Below are positions 1-10,491 of a stretch of 64,000 nt of DNA, piece after piece. Below the pieces are notes generated by a model. That model was not told where the DNA came from and did not search any database. It saw only the letters and a list, made by a program, of their open reading frames with translations. Both the position numbers and the translations under genes were made by a program. The stretch is from Ailanthus altissimus (lineage: Eukaryota > Streptophyta > Magnoliopsida > Sapindales > Simaroubaceae), in assembly GCA_946807835.1 (NCBI GenBank), contig OX327696.1:2802501-2866500 (forward strand), read 5' to 3'. Each line of letters starts with the position of its first letter. Position 1 is the stretch's first letter.

Positions 1-189
1 ATCCTTTTGTGTTTCCACTTGGATTGACAGCGTAGGTGGCCTACAGCACATACATTCATTAACATTGCAAAAGTTCGGGTGTTGGTGTGTTTCCACTTGG
101 GATGGCTGCGAGGAGGGCCTGCACCGCGTGCCTTTGTTATCCATATAATAATTCAGATGTTGAAGAATATGGTTGATTGATTCTTCATC

Positions 190-930
190 ACCGGCCGACA
201 GCATCAAGACACAAGGAAGTGGGATCCCGCCAGCGCATTGTGCGACCAGGTTTTATGGCTCCATCATCACGCTTCGCCCAGCACCTCACAGCAGCTCCTT
301 TGTTTTCTACAATGAGTGGTCTTCATGTGGCTGAAACGTATTTTTTTTGACACCATTCTGGTTTTGGATACCAACGGCAACATGTGCTGTATATGCTCCG
401 ATTTTGGGCTCTGAACCAGTGTCTTGCACATGCTGCCATAAAGCCAAAAGAAAATCTTCACCTTTCCCTGAGTCCATGTGACAAGAAGAGCTGTCACATG
501 TACCCAAATTATTGGTGCTTTCGATGGTTAGCTGTACTCGGTGATCTGCACATGGCTCAGCCATACGTGTTATGAATCTGTTGTGTTGTGGGAGCTCACT
601 GGCCGACAGCATCGAGACATGATGAAGTGGGATCCCACTAGCGCATAGTTCAACCAGGTTTGATGGTTCCATCCTTGAGCTTCCCCCAGCTTTTCGCAGC
701 AGCACACTTGGTTTCTGGAATGAATGGTCTTCATGTGGCTGGAGCATTTTTGCTTTGAATTTGTTTCGGTGTTGGAGCTCAACGGTAGCATGTGCATCGA
801 TTTTAGGCTCACGACCAGTGTCTTCATGTGGCTGGAGCTCAAATGTTTTTATCCTGTTCTGATATAGGGTTCATCGGCAGCATGCACTTTAATTATGGCC
901 TCTGGATCAGTGTCATGCACCTACTGCCGT
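190..930. repeat. Diverged tandem duplication, about 400-bp period
   Basis: The block at about 190-360 recurs at about 590-760 with many substitutions. Shared words include GCCGACAGCATC, AAGTGGGATCCC and GGTCTTCATGTGGCTG. The text following each copy is also related (about 370-437, 779-835 and 870-930, all around GCAGCATG and CAGTGTC). Several short ORFs cross the region on both strands, but none resembles a known protein and they do not share a frame between copies. I read it as old duplicated non-coding or TE-derived DNA. From 930 to about 1440 I see nothing I can name. Confidence 0.6.
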
Positions 931-1439
931 GGCAACATAAGACTGTGTCATGCTCGCGTAGTATTGAATCCAAGAGTTCCCGGGAGCGTGGTGGATGTCT
1001 CGGCTGAATTCATGGCAGAGGTGGTGACCGACTCATATGCATTCAGGGGACCTTCCTATAAGGATGCATGCTCTCATTTGCTATCATACACCCCATAGTG
1101 GTGGAGCACACGTTTGCTGTCAAACCAAGGTTTTCAGTATCCCTCACAACCCCTCGCAAGACCCCTTTCTGTTTTGCACTCGCCGCCAGGGTTTCAGCAG
1201 CGGCAATCACCCATGAACGCCATTGTTATCCACCACAAGTTGGTTTATGTAGGGTTCTAGTTCATTAGTTCCATTCTCTTCATCTCTATAGGGATCTCCT
1301 TTAAGACCTCCATGGCTATTGTTATGAGTATTATTATTAAGTGTGTCCCTTGATGTGGATGCTTTGAAGTCCTTGTAATTCTTGGCCACTCGGATATTCT
1401 CTGAGTAGCAGTGGTTATCAGGCTTAAAACAGTTGCATA

Positions 1440-2114
1440 TAATTGTAAACACTCTCTGTAGCCATGGTCTAGGAAGCTGCAGAGAGTGCAGAATTCCAGA
1501 AGTTTTTCATATTTGAAGTCTAGCCAAATCAGGTGTTCAATTGAGCCGAGTTTAAGAAATATTCCTTTCTGTAGTGGCTAGTCGAGGTGTATTTTAACTC
1601 GAATATGCATAAACCTCCCTATGCATGATCCAAAATCATCAGCATCTACATCTAAGAATTTTTTAATCCTATTTCCAATTAATTCGACTGTCTCGACATT
1701 CATATGGACTATTGGAACATTTTGTACTTGGATCCAAAATGAGACACAACGGAATGTGGGGTTGACAGCAGGACCTTCGTCCGCGGTTAGTTTCATGGAA
1801 ATTAAAAATTTGTTGAAATTTCAAGGTTCAGTTCTTAACACATTTTTTCGATTGTCTTCTAGGGAGAACTCACACAGGAAGATGTCACTGCCTAGCCACC
1901 GGAATCTCAATTCTCCAGTAGGTCCCCACAGGCTTTGCATTATGCTTTGGAAAGCATCTTGTTGATAGTTTTTTCTCATCATGATCTTGATAAACAGGCC
2001 AAATTTGGCTGCTGAACGATGTCTCTTAACCACGGCTTCCGGGATCTTGAAGGCCTCTTCGTTATGAGAATTATCAATTGAGAAGGAGTTCTATAGGGCT
2101 TCGATGTCATCCAT
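1440..2114 (-). pseudogene. LINE (non-LTR retrotransposon) ORF1 remnant, DUF4283 plus CCHC knuckle
   Basis: ORF1 of plant LINEs encodes an RNA-binding gag-like protein. The frame starts at an ATG at 2114 and has a stop early on and another at 1821-1823, where a Trp codon after Glu-Pro has become TGA. Downstream the text fits the DUF4283 family: FWIQVQNVP, then an IGNRIKKFLDVD-like stretch, then GRFMHIRVK. After a further stop near 1578, a shifted frame at about 1449-1515 reads YEKLLEFC followed by CTLCSFLDHGYREC, a CX2CX4HX4C zinc knuckle as found after DUF4283. No endonuclease or reverse transcriptase domain is in the window, so this is a 5' fragment. Assignment to the DUF4283/LINE family is from pattern recognition. 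Confidence 0.65.
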
Positions 2115-2284
2115 AATTTGATACTAGATTGTAGAGTTTGTTGAGCGAACGAAAAACAAATCCCTTAGTTAGGGAGAATTTGTGATCCCGTTAGGGAGAA
2201 AAATTGTTGTTTTCCTTCAAGAAAAAAAATTAATAAATAAAAAATAGAAAAAATTAAAAAAATAATAAAATAAAAATAAAATTA

Positions 2285-2333
2285 CAACTTGGTATCTAAT
2301 TTTTTGAAATTGGAAAAATTAGATACCAAGTTG
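2285..2333. repeat. Perfect 20-bp inverted repeat (hairpin)
   Basis: The arms 2285-2304 (CAACTTGGTATCTAATTTTT) and 2314-2333 are exact reverse complements around a 9-nt loop. The hairpin lies at the point where homology between the two TNL introns (this one and the one at 63.7 kb) fades, so it may mark a rearrangement end or a small fold-back element. Confidence 0.8.
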
Positions 2334-2592
2334 AGGTACTTATTCACTTTAATTAGGTTTTCTGGCAGATGGTTTACAATAAGAAGAATATATGGATAGA
2401 TAGAGAGATAGATAGATATCTCAGTTCAACTTAGAGAGATTTTACTAGTTGAACCATCTGATACCCGCAAAATAAGATAAGAATCTGAATATATATCTTA
2501 TCTAAATAAATAGGTAGATATAACATTGAAATTTTTTGTAGTGTTATTTAAGCTCTTTATAAATGTAACAAGAAAGAAATAACAATGGTTAC
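2334..2592 (-). other. TNL intron 1 fragment, duplicated at 63.69-63.95 kb
   Basis: This stretch follows the splice donor of the TIR exon and contains a GATA-rich microsatellite (about 2394-2417). It aligns over its length with about 63690-63946, beyond the donor of the second copy. Shared words include TTCAACTTAGAGAGATTTTA, AATAGGTAGATATAA and GTGTTATTTAAGCTC. The shared intron shows the exons at the two window ends are duplicates. Confidence 0.75.
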
Positions 2593-3086
2593 CTGTCTTT
2601 CAATTCCCATCCAGAAAGATCGGCCACTTCTCTCAAAGCAGTCCTCCATTTCTCCAGCTTCTTTGTATCCTTCCTAAAAGCTTCTTCATGTTTAGCAAAA
2701 GCCTCGTGAAAATTTCCTGTTTGTTTTCTTACCACTGTTGGTTCCACATCATAGAAAATAGGAAAAACCATTTGTTCATTTATGTTTTTGCATTGAATAA
2801 TCTGAACAAGTTCATCCAAACACCAACTGGAATAAGCATAGTTTCTTGAGAAAATAATAATTGAAGATCTTGATTCTTTGATTGCCTTAAGAAGTCCGGG
2901 TGAAATGGCCTTTCCTCTTTTAAGTTCTTTATCATCTTTGAAGACATTAATACCTTTCTGAGTTAAAGCAGCATAGAGATGATCTGTGAAATTCTTACGG
3001 GTGTCTTGGCCCCTAAAACTTGAGAAAACATCATATTTCCAATGAGAAGGGGAAGAATTATGCGAAGAGCCTCCCTAGATGCTCAT
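2593..3086 (-). pseudogene. TNL resistance gene, exon 1 (TIR domain), with a stop at codon 4
   Basis: The TIR domain is the N-terminal signalling and NADase module of dicot TNL immune receptors. The exon reads ATG AGC ATC TAG and then stays open for about 160 codons to a donor at AAAGACAG/GTAACC (2592-2587). TIR motifs appear in order: YDVFSSFRGQDTRKNFTDHL, then KGINVFKDDKELKRG, AIKESRSSIIIFSRNYA, SSWCLDELVQI and FPIFYDVEPTVVRKQ. The catalytic-type Glu of the SRNYA/SSWCLDEL region is present. The only defect I see is TAG at 3075-3077, probably a former CAG. The later exons (NB-ARC, LRR) are not found downstream below 2590, where LINE sequence intervenes, so the gene is at least truncated. A later in-frame Met could in principle initiate. 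Confidence 0.85.
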
Positions 3087-3713
3087 GGAAGCAATTGATT
3101 TTATATTTAATTTTTCCTGAAAATTTAGAGTATAATAAAGTCACTTCCTACTAAAGAACTAAATATCTCAGGGAAAACAAAGTGAAATATATAAAATATA
3201 CCCATGTGATGTATAAATGTATTTTAAATGATCATAAACAAAATACCTATAACAATTTATAATAATATACTTAAAAATACGGTAACAAGAAGAATCCAAC
3301 ATTATGGGCTTCACGGTGTCTACAGTGGTGAGTGGCAGTAAGCAAATAGATGCATAAGTTATATCGAGTCTGATGAGTTAATGTGTGAAAAATGGCAGTG
3401 AGCCCTTATTTGCACAAAGGCCAAGTACTGTACTTTGTTTCCACAAAACAAACAATATGGTTGAGGTTTCCTTTCTTTTCTTTGTCTATTTCTAAACAAC
3501 TAAACAAATTTGATAATTATCAAAACTACATTTGGATGCTCGTATGAAAGCAATTGATTTTACAGCTTCCTACCTAATTAAGCCTTCTTGATATGATGTT
3601 TTTAACGACCTATAGGCATGATTATGAAAATTCATATTCTATTATGGTCCCTAAAAGATTAAAAAGGAAGAAAAAGCAAAAAAAAAAAAAACAAAGATAC
3701 ATATCGATACATA
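3087..3713. other. Intergenic, upstream of the TIR exon
   Basis: AT-rich DNA with an A-run at 3678-3691. No ORF resembles a known protein. It would hold the promoter and 5' UTR of the minus-strand TNL gene, but I cannot pick a convincing TATA box. Confidence 0.4.
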
Positions 3714-4890
3714 TGGATAATTAAGTATATACCTAGTGATTTAGTGGATAATAATTTTATGATGTTAGAACAATTATATATTAATATTTATAATACATAT
3801 CAATACTAATGATGTATTTTTATGCCCAATAATATAAGAAATGTACCTATAACAAGTAAATCTCATAATTCAAACTCAGCTCAGAATTAGTGCACTTTTG
3901 TGAGTGGATATATATATATATATAGCTTTCAATACAGCCATTTATGAATTGATTATACGTTATCAGATTTACTTTATTCATAATTTATTTTTAGACAGAT
4001 AAATATTTATGTTAATTAATATATTCAAAAATATTTTAGAATTTATTATAGTATAACTCATGATTATATTCAGTACAAAAATATTTATTTTAGAATAATT
4101 ATACTTTCATGATAGTATATAGTAGTATTTTTTGAACCACCATATGCGTACCCCCCTTTAATGTAGTTGCCATGCGCATATGTTAGAACGGTTTAGTTTG
4201 CTCTACCTAAACGGTGCAATATTTCACTAGGTTAGACCAGGTCAGATCCCCCGCTCTGCCTGTGCGTGAGTTATTCAGTTAGGTTAGATCAATTTTTTCT
4301 TAGGTACAAATTTGGTAGGGTTTTTAATATATATATATATATATATCTAGTACATATTTTCATAGTTATGTTACATATATTCAGCTTGGTAATATATTTT
4401 ATGATAGTTTATGCTTTCAGATTTTTAAATCTCCAGTATTATGTTATAATTTTAGTTTCAGATCAAATTTTATGACAACTCGTGCTTTCAGTATAAGTTT
4501 ATTGACTACTTAGTATGCAGTTTTATGATTATCTTATTTTACAGATTTATACATGTATAATACATATAAAGTATATAATATTTTCTAATTATATCCACTC
4601 ACTGAGCCATAAGTTCACCATTTTTCTATTTTTCCTATTTTCTCAAGATTTTATAGAAATTCAAGCAGTATGATACAGTCTTCACATTTTAAGGTTGACC
4701 CATGACATGCATAGTTGCATAAATGTCTCAGTTTGTGTATTTGTATAATTTATATATATTGGAGTACACTTGTACACTTTTGTTGAGGCACGTAGCCTCA
4801 TTATATCAAATGTGTGAGTAAAGAGCATGTTAGTCCCATGTCATCGCAGGATCTGCCTCGATTCTTAAAGACAGTTCGGGTCGAATCTTA
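3714..4890 (+). repeat. Element D 5' LTR
   Basis: About 1.18 kb, aligning with 8945-10114 throughout. Shared words include TACCTAGTGATT, ACTAATGATGTATTTTTAT, GAACCACCATATGC and GTTAGTCCCATGTCAT. It starts at TGGATAATTAAG and ends just before the PBS. Substitutions between the LTRs are frequent, so the insertion is old. Confidence 0.8.
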
Positions 4891-4896
4891 TTAGTT

Positions 4897-4908
4897 TGAT
4901 ATTAGAGA
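4897..4908 (+). other. Element D primer binding site (initiator tRNA-Met, mutated)
   Basis: TGATATTAGAGA sits 6 nt after the 5' LTR. The usual plant site complementary to tRNA-iMet is TGGTATCAGAGC; the observed differences are mainly transitions of the deamination type. Confidence 0.65.
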
Positions 4909-4993
4909 TGTGTTTAGATTCTGTAGACTAGTATAGGATACATGCATATTAGAGTTGTCATTAATAATTTGTTGCATTTTATAGATTTTCATC

Positions 4994-5750
4994 ATGCGAC
5001 CACGGGACCAACCTCGCACGAAACTTGTGACTAAATTAGGAGCTCCATCAGTACCAGATAGAAGGGAGGAACCTATTAGAGAGAAAGTAGCTGAATCAGT
5101 TCCCTCTGTACACATATCTTAAACCCAGCCTAATCTTATTGTAGAGGAGATACACCCTCAGCCAGTGCCACAACTTGTGAAATAGCCTATACAATAACAG
5201 CTTGATAGACCTACCTTAGAGCAATCCATAGTAAACTAGCTTAGTTAGTTACAGTTCCAGTGGAGAGACAAACACAATAGAGCATGTTTGTAATTTTGGG
5301 GCAGAGAATTTTTCAGGCACTATAGAGCAAGCTGATGCAAAGTTATGGTTGACCAGAGTAGAATGGATATTTGATGTTATAAGATGTACTGATGATGAGA
5401 GAATTTTCTTTGTTACATTTTTACTTGAGGGTGAAGCATTGATGAAGATCAATATCACGTAGATATAGAGGGATGATTAATTTGGCCAATTTTTATAAAG
5501 AATTTACTGTTAAATTCTTTCCTATAGTTTACCAAGACATCTAGGCTAGTAAGTTCTTTGAGTTAGAACAGAGATCGATGATAATTGAGGAATACGAGAA
5601 TCAATTTATAGAGTTTTCTAGATTCACTTCATATGCAATATAGAATGAGATGGATAAATGTAAGAGATTTGAACAGGACCTCAGAGGCAATATTAGAATA
5701 GCAATTATAGCTATGGGGCATAGTTATTAATACATGTTATTGATATCAGA
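4994..5750 (+). pseudogene. Element D gag remnant
   Basis: Begins at an ATG reading MRPRDQPRTK and is interrupted by many stops. The conserved part, at about 5290-5460, reads NFSGTIEQADAKLWLTRVEW followed by RIFFVTFLLEGEAL, matching the retrotransposon gag domain of chromoviruses. No zinc knuckle is recognisable before the protease/RT boundary, suggesting a deletion there. Confidence 0.65.
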
Positions 5751-5759
5751 GTCAATAAG

Positions 5760-7389
5760 GCTAAATTAAAAGATATTCTAGTGACCAAAGATTTTTCAGA
5801 TGTATTTTTTGAAGATCTTCTAGGCTTACCACCAAATAGAGAGATTGATTTTGGTATTGATTTGGCTCTAGGTATAACTTTTATCTCCAAAACACCATAC
5901 AGAATAGCCCCATCAGAGTTAAAAGAATTGAAGACTCAATTATAAAAATTAGTAGATAAGGGTTTCATCAGACCTTATGTATTGCCATAGAGAGCACCGG
6001 TATTGTTTGTTAAAAAAAGATGGAACTTTGAGGCTATGCATTGATTATCAGGAGCTGAATAGAGCCATTATACGCAATAAATACCCACTCTCTCGCGTTG
6101 ATTTATTTGATCAGTTATAGGGTGCAAAGGTTTTCTCAAAGATTGATCTACGATAAAGGTATCATCATTTAAAGATTAGAGATATTGATGTGGCAAAGAC
6201 TGCCTTTAGAACTTGATTGGGCATTATGAGTTTTTAGTAATGCATTTGGATTGACTAATGGTCCAGCTACATTCATAGCCCTTTTGAATAAGGTATTTCG
6301 TCCATATCTTGATCAATTTGTTATAGTATTTGTTGATGATATTTTTATATATTCATAGAGCACAGATGAGCATGCAGAGCATTTAACAATAGTGTTACAA
6401 ATTTTGAGGAATAAACAGTTATATGCTAAGTTTAGCAAATGTCATTTCTGGCTAGATAAAGTTATATTTCTAGGCCATGTGATCTCAGCAGATGGAATTT
6501 ATGTGGATCCTCAGAAAATTAAAGATATGGTAAATTGGAAGCGATCAGCTAGTGTGACAGAAATTAGAAGTTTTCTTAGTCTAGCAAGTTATTATCAGAG
6601 ATTTATTAAGTACTTCTCTAAGATTATTGTACCGCTTACAAAGTTGACAAAAAAAATATAAATTTTATGTGGACTGATGAATGTGAACGTAGTTTCCAAG
6701 AACTTAAAAAGAGATTGACTTTAACTCCAGTTCTCACACTTCCATTTGGCACCGAAAGATTTATAATTTATAGTAATGCTTCTAGACAGAGATTAGGTTG
6801 TGTATTGATACAGCATGATAAAGTGATAGCTTATGCTTTTAGATAACTTAAGAAGCATGAGTTGAATTATCCAACCTATGATTTAGAATTAGCAGCAGTA
6901 GTATTCGCCTTGAAGATTTAGAGACATTATTTATATAGTGTCACATGCCAAATCTTCAATGATCACAAAATTTTAAAGTATTTGTTCACACAGAAAGATT
7001 TGATTTTGAGACAACAAAGATGGTTAGAGCTAATAAAAAATTATAATTGTATGATTGACTATCATTTAGGTAAGGTGAATGTGGTAGCAGATGCACTCAG
7101 CAGGAAGTCTTCTAGCTCTATAGCTTATTTAAAGGTGACTTATCTTCCATTATTAGTTGAATTAAGATTTATGAGGGTTGAATTGCCTATAGATGAGTTT
7201 GGAGTCCTTCTAGCACATTTTCAAGTTTGGCCTATATTGATTGATAAAATTCGAGAGATGCAAGATCAGGATCTTAATTTAGTTAAATTTAAGCAAAAAG
7301 TAAGGAATAGAATGCGAACTGATTTAACGTTGAAAGCCGACGAGACATTAGTTATGGTTAATAGGATTTATGTTCTGAATAACTCATAG
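5760..7389 (+). pseudogene. Element D pol: reverse transcriptase and RNase H remnant
   Basis: RT begins near VTKDFSDVFFEDLLGLPP, continues with IDLALGITFISKTPYRIAPS and shows the catalytic block FVDDIFIYS at about 6324-6350. The thumb and connection ([31 protein letters not shown]) are open from 6392 to 6661. RNase H follows and ends at [16 protein letters not shown] (about 7052-7100), the usual terminal motif. Stops typically replace Gln or Trp, for example TAG in PWGAP (about 5987) and in LKIWRHYLY (about 6920). It encoded the cDNA-synthesis enzymes of the element. Confidence 0.8.
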
Positions 7390-8320
7390 TTATTTTAGAA
7401 GAAGCTCACAGCTCAACTTATGTTGTGCATCCTGGCAACAGTAAAATGTATCGTACTCTAAGAGAATATTATTGGTGGTAAGGTATGAAAAGAGAGATTG
7501 CAGAGTTTGTATTTCACTGCCTGATTTATCAGCAGGTTAAGGCAGATCATCAGAGACCAGCAGGATTATCTCAACCACTTTCAGTTCTTGAATGAAAGAA
7601 GAAACATATCACCATAGACTTTGTTGTTGGGCTTCCACGTACTCAGATGGGTCATGATAGTATTTGGGTGATTGTTGATCGACTTACAAAGTCTTCTCAT
7701 TTTCTACCTTATAAGTTTTCATACTCATTAGATAGGTTGGCTCATTTGTATATGAGTGAGATTGTACGGTTACATGAGACTCCAGTGTCTATCATATTAG
7801 ATAAAGACCCTCGATTCACTTTTAGGTTTTGGTATAGCTTATAAAAAGCCTTAGGCACTAAGCTGCTAAACTTTAGTATAGCTTTTCATCCTTAGACAGA
7901 TGGGCAGTCGGAGAGAACTATATATATATTTAAGGATATGTTGAGAGCTTGTATGTTGTAGCTTAAGGGTAATTAGGATGATTATTTACCATTGTTAGAG
8001 TTTACATATCATAATAACTATCAGTCTAGCATTCAAATTACGACATATGAGGCTTTAAACGGAAGAAAATATAGAACTTCGATTTGCTAAGATAAGATTA
8101 GAGAAAGAAAATTGTTGGGTCTAGAGATTATCCAGGCCGCTAGTGAGAATATCAATATTATCAAAAATAGATTCAAGGCAGCTCAAGACAGACAGAAGAG
8201 TTATGAAGATAAACACTGTAGTCAGCTTGAGTTTGCAGAAAAAGATAGAGTCTTCTTTTGGATCTCACCATGGAAAGGTGTTTTGTTTTGGAAAACAGAA
8301 AAAAATTAAGTCCTAGATAT
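7390..8320 (+). pseudogene. Element D integrase remnant
   Basis: The zinc-binding end has YRTLREYYWW and a CLIYQQVKADHQRPAG block (about 7450-7565). The catalytic core reads TIDFVVGLPRTQMGHDSIWV, with the first catalytic Asp, then ILDKDPRFTFRFW with the second Asp and a former HPQTDGQSERT (about 7890, Gln now TAG) with the Glu. The longest open piece is 7647-7844. It inserted the cDNA into the genome; now inactive. Confidence 0.8.
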
Positions 8321-8329
8321 ATCGGACCA

Positions 8330-8665
8330 TATGAGATTTTAGAGAGGGTTAGTGTGGTTACGTACCGCTTAACATTACCGACTGAATTGTCATGCATTCA
8401 TGATATGTTTCATGTTTCTATGCTGTGAAAGTATATACCTGACCCTTCTCATATTCTAGTTATATAACCAGTTCAGTTGAGGGCAGACTTGACTTATGAC
8501 GATGAACCTCTTCAGATAGTAGACTATCGCCAGCAAATACTACGTTATAAGACTATTTCACTAGTTAAAGTTCTATGGAGAAGTCATGCAGTGGAAGAGG
8601 CTACATGGGAGCAAGAGAATCAAATAAGAACTCGGTATCTTTATTTGTTTCAGACAAGTACATAA
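8330..8665 (+). pseudogene. Element D integrase C-terminus with chromodomain
   Basis: After the integrase tail (SPRYIGPYEILERV at about 8311) comes the chromodomain, open from 8477: QIVDYRQQILRYKTISLVKV followed by LWRSHAVEEATWEQE. This is the Tekay/Del-type chromodomain, which in this clade directs integration to heterochromatin. Its terminal position is diagnostic of chromoviruses. Confidence 0.8.
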
Positions 8666-8799
8666 ATTTCATGGATGAAATTCTTATAAAAAGGAAAGAA
8701 TTATTGTGCATGTGGTCTTAAATGGAAGAGAAGCAATTGGCTTTTTAATGGCTATATTAAAGGGATGTGTGGCTTTAGGATGAGTTAGTGGCATTGAAG

Positions 8800-8944
8800 A
8801 ATAAAAAGAAAAATAATATATAAGATAAAATAAGAAGAAAAAAAAAAGAGAGAAAAGAGAAAGAAAGCAAAAATTGAGGGAAAAAAAAAAGGGAGGAAGA
8901 AGAATAAAGAAGGAAAAAAAAGGGAAATTTATAGAAAATCAATT
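8800..8944 (+). other. Element D purine-rich 3' untranslated region
   Basis: An almost pure A/G stretch (8800-8932) lies immediately before the 3' LTR and probably includes the polypurine tract that primes plus-strand synthesis. The precise primer is not identifiable. Confidence 0.5.
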
Positions 8945-10114
8945 TAGGTAGCTAAGTTTATACCTAGTGATTCAGCGGGTAAGAATTTTACTATGTTAAA
9001 ATAATTATATTTTAATATTTATAATACATATCCGTACTAATGATGTATTTTTATACCCTATGATATAGGAGGTGTGCCGATAGCAGGTAGATCTCACAAT
9101 CGAGACCCAAATCAAGATTAACACGATTTTTGTGAGTGAAAAACTATATATATAGTTTTAAATATAGCCATTTATGATTTGATTATATGTTATCATATTT
9201 ACCTTATTCATGATTTATTTTTAAACATAAATATATATGCTAATTAGTATATTTAAAAATATTTAGAATTTATTATATTATAGTTTATGATTAATTGAGT
9301 ACAAAAATATTTATTTTAAAATAATTATACTTCTATGATAGTATATAGTAGTAGTTTTTGAACCACCATATGCATACCCTCCCCTTAAGTGTAGTTACTC
9401 TGCGCATACGTTAGATCAGTTTAGTTTGCTCTGCCCGAACGATGTAATATTTTACCGAGTTAAACCAACTCAGATCCCCTGCTCTGCCTGTGCATGAGTT
9501 ACTCCGTCAAGTTAGACCAATTTTTCTCCGAGTACAAGTTTGGTATGGTTTTCAATATATATATATATTTATGTAGTACATATTTTTAGAGCTATGTTAT
9601 ATATATTCAGCTTGATAATAGATTTGATGTTAGTTTACGCTTCTAGATTTTCAGATCCCTAGTATTATGTTATAATTTTAGTTTCATATGAGATTTTATC
9701 GCAACTCATACTTTAGGTACAAGTTTATTGATTACTCAGTATATAGTTTATAATTATCTTATTTTATAAATTTATATGTGTACAATACATATAAAGTATA
9801 TAATATTTTCTAATTATGTCCACTCACTAAGGCACAAGCTCACCCTTTTTTTCTATTTTTCTCAGGTTATCACAGGAATTCATATAGTGTGAAACAGTCT
9901 TCACATTTTGAGGTTGACCTACGACACGGATAGCTGCATAAGTGTCTCAATCTATGTATTTGTATAATTTATGTATATTGAAGTATACGTGTACACTTTT
10001 GTTGAAGTAGGTAGCCTTGTTGTATCAAATGTGTGAGTGAAGAATATGTTAGTCCCATGTCATTATAGGATCCGCCTCGATTCTTGAGTAAGGCTCAAGC
10101 CGGGTCCTATCACA
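8945..10114 (+). repeat. Element D 3' LTR
   Basis: Second member of the LTR pair (see 3714-4890). It ends in GGGTCCTATCACA. The following bases are minus-strand copia gag sequence, so the element apparently landed in or next to that older copia. Confidence 0.8.
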
Positions 10115-10491
10115 ATCATAATCTAGTATCTATTCTCTAGCATATTTTCTATCAAAGGCTATTAGGGATTCTACAGCCTTCAAATCAGCTTCATGACATA
10201 TTATAATAGCATCTTCATCCCTCTTTTTTATCTTTGGATAATCCTTTATTAAATGCCTTTCTTTCTTACAAATGCAGCACCACCTGGATCTCCCTCATAA
10301 TTAATTTTTCTTCTTATCTATTCCTCTTGTAACCAAACTTGTTGTACCATCAGACTTAACTTTGTCCTAATTCTTTCGAGTTCAAAGAGACTTTAAGATC
10401 ACTCATAATTAAAGTCTCCCTACCATATATGAATATATCCACAAAGTGCTCATAACCTGAGGACAATGAATATAACTGGATGATAGTCTTG
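10115..10491 (-). pseudogene. Old copia gag, C-terminal half
   Basis: On the minus strand from about 10491 the text reads TIIQLYSLSSGYEHFVD, then YGRETLIMSDLKVSLNSKEL, then shifted and stopped sequence with remains of a zinc-knuckle region (about 10270-10300). This is the UBN2/copia gag pattern. The N-terminal half is at 19307-19600; element B lies between the halves. Confidence 0.7.

Larger units (their letters stand above)
3714..10114 (+). mobile_element. Element D: decayed Tekay/Del-type chromovirus (Ty3/gypsy)
   Basis: A complete but inactivated LTR retrotransposon of 6.4 kb. Order: 5' LTR, initiator-Met-type PBS, gag, protease/RT/RNase H, integrase, chromodomain, purine-rich tract, 3' LTR. 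This order, the initiator tRNA primer and the C-terminal chromodomain are those of plant chromoviruses. All ORFs are broken, mostly by TAG codons at sites where the family has Gln or Trp. I found no convincing target duplication at the inferred ends. Confidence 0.85.
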
